From Candidatus Methanocrinis natronophilus (GTDB lineage Archaea > Halobacteriota > Methanosarcinia > Methanotrichales > Methanotrichaceae): DNA of 64,000 nucleotides. A model generated the notes under the pieces. The model did not search any database. It saw only the letters and a program-made list of their open reading frames with translations, and had not been told where the DNA came from. Both the position numbers and the translations under genes were made by a program. Shown one piece after another: positions 1-9,903 of the stretch (its first letter is position 1; every line of letters starts with the position of its first letter). The stretch spans positions 1-64,000 of the forward strand of contig JARFPK010000001.1 in assembly GCA_029167045.1 (NCBI GenBank), written 5' to 3'.

Positions 1-127
1 CGTCGATCACGAGATCGTAAGCCGTCGAGCTGCTAGAACCTGTGTGGTTGACCTTCAGGGTATAGAGGATCTCGTCACCGACCTTGACGGGACTTTCGGG
101 GTCGGAATCTTTGTAGATCGAGAGGTC
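1..127 (-). repeat. Copy A of a 127-bp exact direct repeat inside the giant gene
   Basis: Bases 1-127 are identical to 874-1000, an offset of 873 bp (291 codons, in frame). The first difference is base 128 versus 1001. The repeat encodes the DUF11 segment around residues 2057-2099 and may continue past the left edge. Confidence 0.95.
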
Positions 128-3100
128 GGGTTCCTCGAGGTAGACCGGACCTGAGAAGTTTGTGTCGGTCTGGACCTGGCCGTTCCTGTCCGTCCAGTTA
201 AGATGAGCTGAGTTGACGAGAACGTCACCGTCCTGGTTGTTGATCACGTTAGCGATCGTGGCGTTGAACTTGATAACTATATCTTGGTCGTTCGAGTTGT
301 CGAACTCGCCAAACCACCATGATATGAATACTACCTGCGTCCCGTCGTTCGGGGTTGAGACCGTCTCGGTTATGAGAAGGGGTTTGATGTCGGAGCCGGT
401 GCTGTTCTCGACAACCAATGACCCGGTTTCGTACCTAAGACCTCGAGGTAGAGTATCGTTGACCCACAGATCCGTAACGTTAGCCTTGGGCAGATCGACC
501 TCGATCGTGTAGTCGATCGTCTCCCCGATCGTTTGGTTCCTTGCTATGTCGGGAAGCTTGATTATCCCGGTAGATATGTCGACGGTAAGGGTCCAATCGA
601 CGGTATCGTTGTAGTCGTCGAGTTGGGTGAAGTTGCCGAAACGCTCGTCTGGGTTAGGACCAGGGGTGCTCGTCCAGGTGACGTTAGCCTTGTTTATCAG
701 ATCGGTGCCCGCGATAACCCCTTCGTCGACGGTAACGTTGTAAGTCAGGACAAGGTCGCTGCCGGGGTAGCTGAGGTTGTTGAAGGTCCAAATGATGGTC
801 CGATTCGTATCGTAATATGTGCCAGCGTTTGATGCCGAGCCGTCCACGAAGGTGAGGCCGGGGGGAACCACGTCGTCGATCACGAGATCGTAAGCCGTCG
901 AGCTGCTAGAACCTGTGTGGTTGACCTTCAGGGTATAGAGGATCTCGTCACCGACCTTGACGGGACTTTCGGGGTCGGAATCTTTGTAGATCGAGAGGTC
1001 CGGCTCCACCACCGTCACCTTCGCCTCGTCTCCATCCTCGAAGACCGTCCCGTTCACGTCCTCGTGGAGGGACTTGACCCGGTTAACCAGGACCTTACCG
1101 TCCTGGTTTTCGATGACGTTCTCGACGATGGTGCTGAGGTTGATCTCGATGATCCTGCTCCCCGTGAAGTTGCCGAGGTCCCAGGTGAGGACGTTGCCGG
1201 TGACGTCAAAATCCCCGCACCCTTCATTATTGGTATCCAAGATACAATCGTGACTGTCATACTTCAGCCCCGCAGGAAGGGTGTCGACGATCCTGGTGTT
1301 GTTGTAATACTCGCCGTCTCCCCAGTACTCCACCCGGATCGTGAAGTTCGAAAATCCGCCTATCGTCTCCACCGAATCGGGATCTTTTGTTATGTTGATC
1401 CGGGCTGTATAAGCTACATCCTGATCCTGGCTGTAGATGCAGCCGTTCTCGCAGGTCCCGAATACGTAGGCGTTGTTGACGAGGCTCCCCGAGGATATGC
1501 CGGCCGCTGTAAGCTGCCTCTCCCAGGTCCCTCCGACGGGAATGGTGAGGTTCGTCCATCTTATGGTGGTATAGCCTGCTATGGGATCATCGTTGGTCTT
1601 ATTCCCGTCCCCCTCCGCCACGCCCACGAAGCCGTCTCCTAGGACGTCGATGACCGTCACGTTGTAGGCAACTCCGTCCCCTGAGTTGGTAACCTTTATC
1701 GTCCATTGAGCAGACCCGCCGATCGTCTGGTTGAAGGGCGTCTTCTCGATCTTCAGGACAGCGAGCTTCGGCGTCACGGGATCAGTGAAGCTCTTGGAGA
1801 AGGGATCTGCGCACCGGTTGGTGTAGTTGAAGTAGACGAGGTTCTCGTTCGGGGCGGTGGAGACGTTGCAGCAATCGACGCAGCTCTCCACCTCGAAGGT
1901 GATAGTTATAGTCTCGTCGGGGTATATCCGGTCGAAGTTTGCCTCCTTCCAGATCACCGTCCCGTTGACGCCGGAATAGTCCACCGGCTCGTAATTGGTG
2001 ATGCTGGCGTCATGGGTCGCGTTGTCGCTTCTGATGACCGCCGATCCCGTCTTGTAGACGAACCCGACGGGTAGAACGTCCCTCACCTCGGAGGTATAGG
2101 CGGAAGAGCCGCTGTTATTGATGGTGATGGTGAAGTTCCCGCCGCAGGTGTCTATGTAGTCGTGCTCCTTAGAGAGGTCTATCACCGGCTGAGTTCGAAG
2201 GACGGCGAAGCCGCTCTCGCTCCCCATGTCATCGGGACAGCATCCCCAGGTGACTGTGGCGTTGTTCTCCGTCTCATCGACGCAAGACGTTATATTCGCC
2301 CTCAGGATGACGGTCCTCTCCTCTCCGACGTCCAGGGTGCCGAAGTCCCAGCGGAGAGGTGCTGTGCTGTTCGGCACCGGCGTGGCAGAGACGTAATCGG
2401 TATTTGCCGGGAGGATGTCAAATAGGGTGACGTTCGTCGCCGGGTCGGCACCGTTGCTCTGTATCCGAATCGTCCATTCAACGATCGTCCAGGGCTCTGC
2501 CCGCATCTCCTCGGGGATCTTGGTTATGCTGACGTGACGGTCGGTCTTCCCCAGCGTCAGAAAGTTATCGATCTCTCTTCCGTAATCTCCGCAGGGGACG
2601 GTATAGTTGACCCTGGCGACGGCCTCGCCCCCGTCGAACTCGCAGGGGTCAGAGGTGACGGTGGCGTTGAAGGTGATGGTCACTCTCTTTCCTGCCTGCC
2701 AGCCCTCGGGCTGGTCGAACCTCCACTCCAGATACCGTCCTGATAAGCTCGTAGATGTGGGGTTGGCGCCCGTCACCTGGGCGGATCCAGAGACGTACTC
2801 GAGCCCCTGGGGGAGGGTCTCTTTGACGGTGATGTTGTAGAGGGTCGGTCCGGCCCCGTTCCTCACCTCGATGACGAAAGTTGAGTTGGCGCCGCAGTCG
2901 TCGATGGGGTCGGCGTCGTGTCTTGCTATGATAAGTTCGCCGTCGACCAGCTCTACGACGGAGAAGTCGATTACTGGGGTCTGACACTCCTCATCGCCGC
3001 ACCCCCAGACCGCCTGGACGCGGTTGTTGAGGTTCTCGCAGCCGACCAGGACGGCGTCGAGCTCGATGACCCGCTGTTTCTTCGGCGGCATATCGCCGAG

Positions 3101-6100
3101 GCTCCAGATGACGTGGTTTGCATCGACGACCGTCGTATTCGCCGGGTCTGCGGAGCCGTCGATCCTGGAGCCGACGTAAGAGAGATCGGAGTCCAGGGTG
3201 TCGTTCACCGTCACGTTGTAGGCGGTCCCAGCCCCGGTGTTTGTGACGTAGATCTTCCAGCTGGCGTTCTTGTCCAGGGCGAAGATCACCTCCGGGTTCT
3301 TCTGGATGATGATGTTTCCAGAGAGGATCAGGGACGGCGTCGCCGAGGCTGAGCGTTCAAGGAGCTCGCCGCAGTTGTCGGTGTAGTTGAGGCGGGCGGT
3401 CATCTGGCCATCATCAGGGCACCTCTTCTCCACGGGGAATGTGATAGTACCGCCGCGGCTGATGTTGGCTCCGAGGTACCATATCAGGTCGTCTCCGACG
3501 CGGGTCGGCTCAAAGGATGCGACGGGATCGGATTGGGTTGGGCTGACGTAGTTTGTGATACCGCTGAAGGTGGCGGGGCCGATGTACCTGTAGTTTTCGT
3601 CGTTGTAGACGACGTACATATCGTGGCCGATCCACTTGGGATCGTCGTCGTCACTCCCCTTGGTGATGGATATGATGACGTCGATGACCTCGCAGGTGTC
3701 GAGCCTCGTCGGGACCCCCGAGATCCCTATGGAGTAGTCGGCCCGGCTGACGGTGACGAACGCCGCTTCGTAGAGGCAGCCGTCCCCTTCGCACTCCGTC
3801 CCGTACCCGTCGATGCAGAGACGGGACCAGTCATACCCCGACCAGGTCTGGGGCTGGCCCAGGGTGTAGGTGACTTTTAGGACGGTCCCTCCACCGAGGG
3901 GTCCGCAGGCTCCGTTGAGGAACCCGAGGTTCTTTGGGGTGCCGATGGTGATCGGCTCCTCGGTGCTGCAGCCGTTTACGGTGAATGTGGCCGTCCCGCT
4001 TGTGCTTCCGTCGGGGAAGACTTGACCGTTTCCTCCGAGCTCCGTGAAGTTCATGCCGGTCCAGTTGAGGGCGCCGATATCGGCGGCGAAGGTGTAGGTG
4101 TTGGTGTAGGTTATGTTACGGCAGTTCTCCTGGGGAACCGGGTCCGCCGTCTTGCTTGAGGAGGCCAGGACCGTCTCGTTGATGCAGACGAGGACGACCT
4201 GCGCCGAATCGCTCCCGGATAGGGGGCAGCCGCAGCAGTCCAGCCCCTGTGATACCGTCAGCTCGTTTGCCACCAGTCCGCCGCAGTCGCAGGCAGCAGC
4301 ATCGCGGTCCGCCCGGAGCCTGATCGTCTTATTCCAGGTGACACCGTCCTCCAGGAGCTGGTCCGCCCAGGTGATGGTCCGGTTCACAGAGTCGTCTTCC
4401 CCCTCGGCGAAGTCGAGGAGGGTGAAGTTTGCAGGATAACGGTCGACGATCGTCCTCGTGGTATTATCTTCGCAGAAGCCGGCGGTGTAGGTCACCGCCA
4501 GATCGAACTCCACCTCATCTCCCAGATACATCACCGATCTGTTGGCGGTCTTGGAGACGGATACCGATGGTATCGTCGATACGTTCATGGAGTAGGACTT
4601 GAGGCTCACCGGAGGAGACCAGGGGTTACCGCAGTCGTCGTAATGGCCAGGATAGATGATGATGTTGCCAGAGGCGCCAGTAGCGGCGCAAGCACCGTAC
4701 TCCATCCCGAAGTCGAAGGTGAAGTTCCTCCACTCCCCGGCGGCGACCCTCCCGATGAAGAAGGTCTCGTTTACGGGATAGAAGGTGGCCCCCGTGACGT
4801 TGGTGACAGCGTAGTCTGCGGATATCCCGTCGAACTGTAGCTCCAGCTCGGTGATCCCGCCCTCCCCCTCGTTGGTGACGTTGACGTAGACAGTAACGCT
4901 CCCGCAGTAGGGGACGACCATGGGGCTTACTGTGTACTCGAGGTCTGGATCCCGGGGGAGGAACTTGACGCTCGCCTTGGCGTAGGTCTCCTGGCACGGC
5001 GAGGCGCCGCACCCCCAGCTGGCGTTTATAAGGTTGAATAGGTCGCTACATCCGGTGACGTTCACCGATATGTTTACGACCTCCGCATCCCCTGGGGCTA
5101 TGGAGCCGTAGCTCCAGTTCATCCCGCCACCAGGCGAGTCGATGGAGAGGAGGTGGAGCCCCGAGGAGAGGGTGTCGTTCATCAGGACGTTGAAGGCGGG
5201 GCCGAGGCCGGTATTCTCCAAGGTGATCGCCCAGTCGACGACGTCACCCACCCCTGCCTCGACGACGGTGGGGGTCTTGGTCAACTTCAGGAAGCCCCGT
5301 TTTACCAGGATCGACTTGGAAGATCCAGGGACAGACCCCCCGATATATGATACGTCGGACCTGATCCGCCCTCCCGAGACGGCATCGCAGCCGGCGGTGA
5401 GGTTGAAGTCTACTCTGATACTCTCGCCGGCGGGAAGGTCGCCGTTCGTCGCCCCCAGGGTGGAGTCTCTCCAGTTCCAGCATTCAGAGCCGTCGGGCAT
5501 CGAGGCCCAGCTCTTGCCGACGGGAGAGGTGGGATACACCACCCTGTCGATCTCGTCGCCGAGGTTGTCGTACAAGATGACTTCGTCGCCCCCGTCGTCG
5601 AGATGCCTTATGCTGATCACCAAAAACGAACCGGGGGTCATGTTGACGTCGCCGGATATTATGTAAGATTGTATATCCCTCTTATTGCCAGCGGTGTCGT
5701 TTATGTACCAGCCGTCGACGTTGACGGCGGTGTCTCCTGCGTTGTAAAGCTCAACCCGCTCCTTTGACCCATCATTTCCAGATACTGGATTGGGGAGAAC
5801 TTCGTTTATGACCACCCCAGTCCCCGTCGTCATGATATCCGTCAGGTTCCATTCGAGATACCGCCCGTCGCCTTTGATCTCGGGATCCTGGTAAGAAGAG
5901 CAGTCGGGGAAGGTGATGACGGTGGTGCCGTCGTCGTACTTGAAGCCGGGAGGGATGGTGACGTTGAGGAAGATATCGTTCTCGGGGGTCGTCCCGGTGT
6001 TGTTTATGTATATTACATACCCCGTCGATTCGCAGACGTTGACGGAGACGGGGGCGATGACGTTTCCGTCGAGAGCGGCGGAGGCGCCGCCGATGGATCC

Positions 6101-6298
6101 GAAGAAGAGGAGGAGGAAGAGGAGGAGTATGATGAAGAACGGAGATGTTATTTTTATAATTCGTCGATCAATTGTTCGTCCAAAAGGATATCCGATATCG
6201 ATCCTATCCTCCATTATCGATCTGAAATCAGAGGAGGACTCACCCTCCAAAACCCTTCCACCATCAGTCTCAGATCTTTCTGTTGAATATTTTCCCAT
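1..6298 (-). CDS. Giant secreted DUF11-repeat surface protein, C-terminus beyond the window
   Basis: An open frame runs without a stop from the left edge to an ATG at 6298, which is preceded by a GGAGGGA ribosome site; at least 2,099 residues are encoded. A hydrophobic signal-like helix lies at residues 53-75 (PFFIILLLFLLLFFGSIGG), after an unusually long charged N-terminus. A lamin-tail-like domain (start VVINEVLPNP, about residues 158-285) follows, then about ten tandem DUF11-type beta-sandwich modules with the usual N-T-G...V-x-D-x-L-P-x-G-L...Y-V-S pattern, some cysteine-paired. DUF11 repeats form stalk-like surface or adhesin proteins in Methanothrix and Methanosarcina. Cell-wall or sheath location is inferred. 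The anchor cannot be seen because the C-terminus is cut. The last visible module is nearly a copy of one 291 residues earlier. Many short frames on the other strand here are shadows. Confidence 0.9.
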   Translation of the reverse strand, partial: MGKYSTERSETDGGRVLEGESSSDFRSIMEDRIDIGYPFGRTIDRRIIKITSPFFIILLLFLLLFFGSIGGASAALDGNVIAPVSVNVCESTGYVIYINNTGTTPENDIFLNVTIPPGFKYDDGTTVITFPDCSSYQDPEIKGDGRYLEWNLTDIMTTGTGVVINEVLPNPVSGNDGSKERVELYNAGDTAVNVDGWYINDTAGNKRDIQSYIISGDVNMTPGSFLVISIRHLDDGGDEVILYDNLGDEIDRVVYPTSPVGKSWASMPDGSECWNWRDSTLGATNGDLPAGESIRVDFNLTAGCDAVSGGRIRSDVSYIGGSVPGSSKSILVKRGFLKLTKTPTVVEAGVGDVVDWAITLENTGLGPAFNVLMNDTLSSGLHLLSIDSPGGGMNWSYGSIAPGDAEVVNISVNVTGCSDLFNLINASWGCGASPCQETYAKASVKFLPRDPDLEYTVSPMVVPYCGSVTVYVNVTNEGEGGITELELQFDGISADYAVTNVTGATFYPVNETFFIGRVAAGEWRNFTFDFGMEYGACAATGASGNIIIYPGHYDDCGNPWSPPVSLKSYSMNVSTIPSVSVSKTANRSVMYLGDEVEFDLAVTYTAGFCEDNTTRTIVDRYPANFTLLDFAEGEDDSVNRTITWADQLLEDGVTWNKTIRLRADRDAAACDCGGLVANELTVSQGLDCCGCPLSGSDSAQVVLVCINETVLASSSKTADPVPQENCRNITYTNTYTFAADIGALNWTGMNFTELGGNGQVFPDGSTSGTATFTVNGCSTEEPITIGTPKNLGFLNGACGPLGGGTVLKVTYTLGQPQTWSGYDWSRLCIDGYGTECEGDGCLYEAAFVTVSRADYSIGISGVPTRLDTCEVIDVIISITKGSDDDDPKWIGHDMYVVYNDENYRYIGPATFSGITNYVSPTQSDPVASFEPTRVGDDLIWYLGANISRGGTITFPVEKRCPDDGQMTARLNYTDNCGELLERSASATPSLILSGNIIIQKNPEVIFALDKNASWKIYVTNTGAGTAYNVTVNDTLDSDLSYVGSRIDGSADPANTTVVDANHVIWSLGDMPPKKQRVIELDAVLVGCENLNNRVQAVWGCGDEECQTPVIDFSVVELVDGELIIARHDADPIDDCGANSTFVIEVRNGAGPTLYNITVKETLPQGLEYVSGSAQVTGANPTSTSLSGRYLEWRFDQPEGWQAGKRVTITFNATVTSDPCEFDGGEAVARVNYTVPCGDYGREIDNFLTLGKTDRHVSITKIPEEMRAEPWTIVEWTIRIQSNGADPATNVTLFDILPANTDYVSATPVPNSTAPLRWDFGTLDVGEERTVILRANITSCVDETENNATVTWGCCPDDMGSESGFAVLRTQPVIDLSKEHDYIDTCGGNFTITINNSGSSAYTSEVRDVLPVGFVYKTGSAVIRSDNATHDASITNYEPVDYSGVNGTVIWKEANFDRIYPDETITITFEVESCVDCCNVSTAPNENLVYFNYTNRCADPFSKSFTDPVTPKLAVLKIEKTPFNQTIGGSAQWTIKVTNSGDGVAYNVTVIDVLGDGFVGVAEGDGNKTNDDPIAGYTTIRWTNLTIPVGGTWERQLTAAGISSGSLVNNAYVFGTCENGCIYSQDQDVAYTARINITKDPDSVETIGGFSNFTIRVEYWGDGEYYNNTRIVDTLPAGLKYDSHDCILDTNNEGCGDFDVTGNVLTWDLGNFTGSRIIEINLSTIVENVIENQDGKVLVNRVKSLHEDVNGTVFEDGDEAKVTVVEPDLSIYKDSDPESPVKVGDEILYTLKVNHTGSSSSTAYDLVIDDVVPPGLTFVDGSASNAGTYYDTNRTIIWTFNNLSYPGSDLVLTYNVTVDEGVIAGTDLINKANVTWTSTPGPNPDERFGNFTQLDDYNDTVDWTLTVDISTGIIKLPDIARNQTIGETIDYTIEVDLPKANVTDLWVNDTLPRGLRYETGSLVVENSTGSDIKPLLITETVSTPNDGTQVVFISWWFGEFDNSNDQDIVIKFNATIANVINNQDGDVLVNSAHLNWTDRNGQVQTDTNFSGPVYLEEPDLSIYKDSDPESPVKVGDEILYTLKVNHTGSSSSTAYDLVID
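874..1000 (-). repeat. Copy B of the 127-bp exact direct repeat
   Basis: Partner of bases 1-127. It encodes residues 1767-1808 of the giant protein, including A-Y-D-L-V-I-D-D. Exact identity in a gene whose other modules are diverged indicates recent duplication or gene conversion. Confidence 0.95.
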
Positions 6299-6616
6299 TT
6301 TCCTCCCTCCCTGCCATAGCGACCGCCTAACCCCGGTTTACCGGAGAATAGGCGAGATCGAATATGAGGCTTGTTTTCTCACGGGGAATACTTAAACATT
6401 TCGAAATTTGTATTTTTATATTTATGCAATATCAATCATAATGCGGGATATCTGGCCCCTTTTGCCCAGATAGAAAAGGCCGGAGGGGACCCCAGATGAG
6501 GATGAGAATGAGAGGCAGATAAAAACGAGATCGATAGATGGGCCCGTCTCAGGGGTCTGGTTCCATCCTCCTTTCCCCTCGGAAAGGTTATATCGCCTCC
6601 CGTCCGAACCGCCATC
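6299..6616. promoter_or_regulatory. Divergent promoter region between the giant gene and a cytoplasmic gene
   Basis: On the minus strand an AT-rich TATA-like stretch (AAATATAAAAATAC, about 6408-6425) would start a roughly 90-nt leader for the giant gene. Next to it lies a short palindrome, ATTTCGAAAT (6398-6407), which could be an operator. On the plus strand GGTTATATCG (about 6586-6595) is 25-30 nt before the ATG at 6617, so that gene is probably leaderless. No other gene is seen here. Confidence 0.5.
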
Positions 6617-7084
6617 ATGACCGACGTTCCCGAGATCCCCGTCGAGCAGATCCAGCAGAGGGTGGTGGCGATGTGGCTGGGAAGCTTCTACGGAAGCAGC
6701 GGCTACGTAGCAAAGAGGCTCGGCAAGAAGGGGCTTCGCGAGTTTCAGGATATGGGCGCCCACCAGGTCGCCGGGACCTTTAAAAGGCTGGAGCTCTCCG
6801 AGCCTAAAGACCTCGCCATCGCCGTCGCCACCAACGACAAGAACCTCTTCGGCTCCGCCGTCTCGGTGGTGGAGGGAGACGGCTGGGCGCAGATTAGAAG
6901 GGAGAGGTGCGCCATAAAGGAGGGGATCAACGCCTTCGCCCGGCTCGGGGCCGGGCTCGTCGCAAAGCAGCACTGCAAGACCTGCGTCGAGAGCCACTGG
7001 CGAAAGGTCTTCGCCGACCTGGGGATGAAGCTGGAGGTGGAGGAGACCGATGGCGGCTGCGTGATGAAGCTGTCCCCCCGCTGA
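6617..7084 (+). CDS. Conserved hypothetical cytoplasmic protein with a CxxC motif
   Basis: 155 residues, no signal peptide or membrane helix. The N-terminal half is helical (I-P-V-E-Q-I-Q-Q-R-V-V-A-M-W-L-G-S-F-Y-G) and the C-terminal half carries H-C-K-T-C-V-E-S-H-W near residues 118-127, a possible metal or Fe-S ligand set (C-x2-C plus two His). The TATA box about 27 nt before the ATG fits a leaderless mRNA. It stands alone, divergent from the giant surface gene. I do not recognise the family; a distant similarity to small methanogen V4R- or hydrolase-like proteins is possible but unsupported. Confidence 0.75.
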   Translation: MTDVPEIPVEQIQQRVVAMWLGSFYGSSGYVAKRLGKKGLREFQDMGAHQVAGTFKRLELSEPKDLAIAVATNDKNLFGSAVSVVEGDGWAQIRRERCAIKEGINAFARLGAGLVAKQHCKTCVESHWRKVFADLGMKLEVEETDGGCVMKLSPR

Positions 7085-7169
7085 ACGCCACCTGGATCAT
7101 CCTGTCAGCCCCCGGGGGAAAAAATTTAAGTCCGGTCCCGGATAATACATCCTGGGAGTGTGATATGGA

Positions 7170-7655
7170 ATGATTTCGAACCGGATTTTGATTCTGATCG
7201 TATCGGCCCTCTTCCTGGCGGCGGTGCCCGGTGGGGCCAACTACCTCGACCCCGCAAGGGGCCCCAACTACTCTGAGTGGCGGTCCTACTTCTCCGACCC
7301 GATATTCTTCTCCGGTGGCGCACCCTCGAGGGTCGACTACAGCCATTATTACCCGTATTTCGGCTCAGGGATCTTCAGAGAGCCGACGTCCCTGGGTGGA
7401 TCTGGGAAGGCCCCTGTAGCCTTGGGAAAGGTGGCGAGGAAGCTCGCCGAGGAGAGGGCGCTCGCGGCGAGCCTCTCGCCAGAGCAAGCGCCCGCGACCG
7501 CAAGCCCCATGTACCGCAGGATGATAAACCCGGAGGCTCTGCCGTCGTTGAAGAACTGGACCAGGACGATGGATTATGCCAGAGACCGGTCGTCGGTGAG
7601 GGTCCTCGAGGGCGGAGAATGGACGGTCCCCCAGGACGTCCAGAAGATGTATTGA
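7170..7655 (+). CDS. Secreted hypothetical protein
   Basis: 161 residues with a clear signal peptide (ISNRILILIVSALFLAAVPGGA, cleaved near residue 23). The mature part is rich in Tyr, Ser and Pro (N-Y-S-E-W-R-S-Y-F-S-D-P) followed by a helical Ala/Glu segment near residues 85-110. A TATA-like AAATTTAAG lies at about 7120. No catalytic motif is visible and I do not recognise the family. Export to the cell surface is inferred from the leader only. Confidence 0.75.
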   Translation: MISNRILILIVSALFLAAVPGGANYLDPARGPNYSEWRSYFSDPIFFSGGAPSRVDYSHYYPYFGSGIFREPTSLGGSGKAPVALGKVARKLAEERALAASLSPEQAPATASPMYRRMINPEALPSLKNWTRTMDYARDRSSVRVLEGGEWTVPQDVQKMY

Positions 7656-7836
7656 CCGTATATGTCGTCCTGAACGATCAGCCCAGTTGAAAGGATAGAT
7701 CTCCTCACAGATCTATCGACCCGTGGCGTTTGACTCCGCCATCTTGCCAGAGGGGTGGCCCCAGAGCCGACCGGCTTCGGTGACACCGGACCCTCATAAG
7801 GGTAGCAGTCCGGCGGAAGGGAGATCTGCCCCGAGA

Positions 7837-9903
7837 CTACCTCGAAGATATCCGGTGTCTGTACATCACCGATATGGCGTCGGCGCACTGCTCCGGGGTC
7901 TGGTAGACGGGTATCCCGGCGTTCTCCATCCTGATAACCTCCTCCATGGCGAACTCCTTTCCGGCGACGCAGACCATGATCGGCTTTCCCCGGTAATCGA
8001 TCCCTCCCAGGGGCTCGACGTAGCTTCCCAGGATCTCCGCCTGGAGGATGACGATGAAGCTTCCCACGTCCTCGCTCTCGACCCCGATCTCGATCGTCTC
8101 CTTGACGGTCTCGGCGTCCATGCTGAAGGTGTAGTCGACGGGGTTGGTCCCCCCGACGTACTCGGGCAGAAGGGCCAGCAGCCTCTCCTTGAGGCCGTCC
8201 TCCAGCTCCGCAAGCCTCATCCCCTCGTCGATGACGGCGTCGGCGGAGATGACCCCCAGGGACCCGGCGTAGGTGATGATGAAGACCCCCTCCTTCTCGG
8301 GGAGGGGCTGCTTGGATATCGCCCTCGCCAGGTTGAACATATGCTCGTAGTCCCTCGCCCTGATCACCCCCGCCTGGGAGAAGACGGCGCTGTAGACGAG
8401 GTCGTCCCCGGCCATGGAGGCGGTATGGGATGCGACCGCCTTCTTGCCCGCCTCGGTCCGACCGGACTTGAGGGCGATGATCGGCTTCTCCCTCGTTATC
8501 CTCCTGGCGGCTTCGATGAACCTCCTCCCCCCCTTCACCGACTCCAGGTACATGCAGACGACCTCGACGTTCTCGTCTGCGCTCACCGCCTCCAGCATAT
8601 CCGTCTCGTTGATGTCGAGCTTGTTTCCTATCGTCGCCACGATGCCGAAGTCCATGATGTGGCGCAGACCCCAGAGCATACCGGCGGCGCAGACCCCGGC
8701 CTGGGATATGAGGCCGATGTTCCCCTTCGAGAGGGCGTCGACGATCCCGATCGACTGGACCATGCTGCAGTGGGTGTTGATGATCCCCGAGCAGTTGGGC
8801 CCAAGAAGCCTCACCCCGCGGCTGTCGGTGATCGCCTTCATCTCCTCCTCGATCTTCCGCCCCTCCTCCCCCATCTCGGCGAAGCCCGCCGACTCGACGA
8901 TGACGTACTTGACGCCGCAGTCGCAGCACTCCCTCACCACCTCCGGGGTCATGGAGGCCTGGACGAGGATGACGGCGACGTCTATCGGCTTTCCTACGGC
9001 GCTGATCCTCGGGTAGGCCTTCACCCCCAGGATCGACTCGGCTTTGGGGTTGATGGGGTATAGCTCCCCTTTGAAGTCGTGGCTGATGAGGTTGGAGAAG
9101 ACGTTCCAGCCGAGCTTGCCCCTCGTCCCCGAGGCTCCTATGACGGCGATGCTCTTCGGATAGAACAGCTCCCGGAGGTCCTGGACCTTCGGCGGAGCGG
9201 GTTTCGCCGCCTCCGGCGGATCGCCGAGGATGATCCTCGCGTCCACCACCTTGTAGCCGTCGGGGTAGAGGAATACGGGGTTTAGGTCCATCTCGGATAT
9301 CTCCGGGTGCTCCATCACCAGGTCGGAGATCTGAATCAAAAGCCTCTTCAGGGCCGGTATGTCCGCCGACCTGCCCCGGTACCCCTCCAGGAGAGGGCGT
9401 CCCTTTATCCCCCTGATCATATCCTCGGCATCATTCTCCGTTATGGGGATCGACCGGAGGGATACGTCCTGGAGGATCTCGACGAAGATCCCGCCGAGGC
9501 CGAACATCAGTATCGGGCCGAAGGTGGGGTCCCTGGCGACCCCCACGATCGCCTCCGCACCGGGCCTGGCCATCTCCTGGACGGCGACCCCGGCGATCTC
9601 CTTCTCAGCAAACGCCTCCATCATTTCGCGGTACGCAGCCCTCACCTCCCCGGGTCCCTGGAGGTCGAGGGCGACGCCCCCGGCATCGGACTTATGGACG
9701 ATCTGGGGAGACATAACCTTCAGTACCACGGGACCGCCGATGGACTCGGCCATCGCCACCGCCTCCTCCTCCGACCGGGCGAGATAGCCTTCCGTCGTCG
9801 AGATCCCCAGGCTCTCCAGGACCGCCTTGGACTCGTGCTCCATCAGGTACGCCCTCCCCTCCCCTCTGGCCCGGCCAAAAATCTTCTCTAACAACTCTGT
9901 CAT
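7837..9903 (-). CDS. acdAB: ADP-forming acetate/acyl-CoA synthetase, fused beta-alpha subunits
   Basis: Converts acyl-CoA + ADP + Pi to acid + ATP + CoA, or the reverse. The N-terminal ~230 residues are the ATP-grasp (beta) domain (G-P-V-V-L-K-V-M-S-P-Q-I-V-H-K-S-D-A-G-G), followed by the CoA-binding Rossmann domain (F-Y-P-K-S-I-A-V-I-G-A-S) and the succinyl-CoA-synthetase-like alpha domains. The phosphohistidine is expected in A-S-H-T-A-S-M-A-G near residue 490. The chosen ATG (M-T-E-L-L-E-K) has GGAGG nine bases upstream; in-frame ATGs at 9912 and 9933 are alternatives. In Methanothrix acetate is mainly activated by AMP-forming Acs, so this enzyme may serve other acyl-CoAs or energy-saving acetate metabolism (inference). 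Confidence 0.92.
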   Translation of the reverse strand: MTELLEKIFGRARGEGRAYLMEHESKAVLESLGISTTEGYLARSEEEAVAMAESIGGPVVLKVMSPQIVHKSDAGGVALDLQGPGEVRAAYREMMEAFAEKEIAGVAVQEMARPGAEAIVGVARDPTFGPILMFGLGGIFVEILQDVSLRSIPITENDAEDMIRGIKGRPLLEGYRGRSADIPALKRLLIQISDLVMEHPEISEMDLNPVFLYPDGYKVVDARIILGDPPEAAKPAPPKVQDLRELFYPKSIAVIGASGTRGKLGWNVFSNLISHDFKGELYPINPKAESILGVKAYPRISAVGKPIDVAVILVQASMTPEVVRECCDCGVKYVIVESAGFAEMGEEGRKIEEEMKAITDSRGVRLLGPNCSGIINTHCSMVQSIGIVDALSKGNIGLISQAGVCAAGMLWGLRHIMDFGIVATIGNKLDINETDMLEAVSADENVEVVCMYLESVKGGRRFIEAARRITREKPIIALKSGRTEAGKKAVASHTASMAGDDLVYSAVFSQAGVIRARDYEHMFNLARAISKQPLPEKEGVFIITYAGSLGVISADAVIDEGMRLAELEDGLKERLLALLPEYVGGTNPVDYTFSMDAETVKETIEIGVESEDVGSFIVILQAEILGSYVEPLGGIDYRGKPIMVCVAGKEFAMEEVIRMENAGIPVYQTPEQCADAISVMYRHRISSR

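Noticed and set aside
213-6395. Many plus-strand frames of 60-240 codons
   Set aside because: They lie opposite the continuous giant DUF11 frame, have no ribosome sites and show only composition-driven Val/Asp/Gly-rich sequence.
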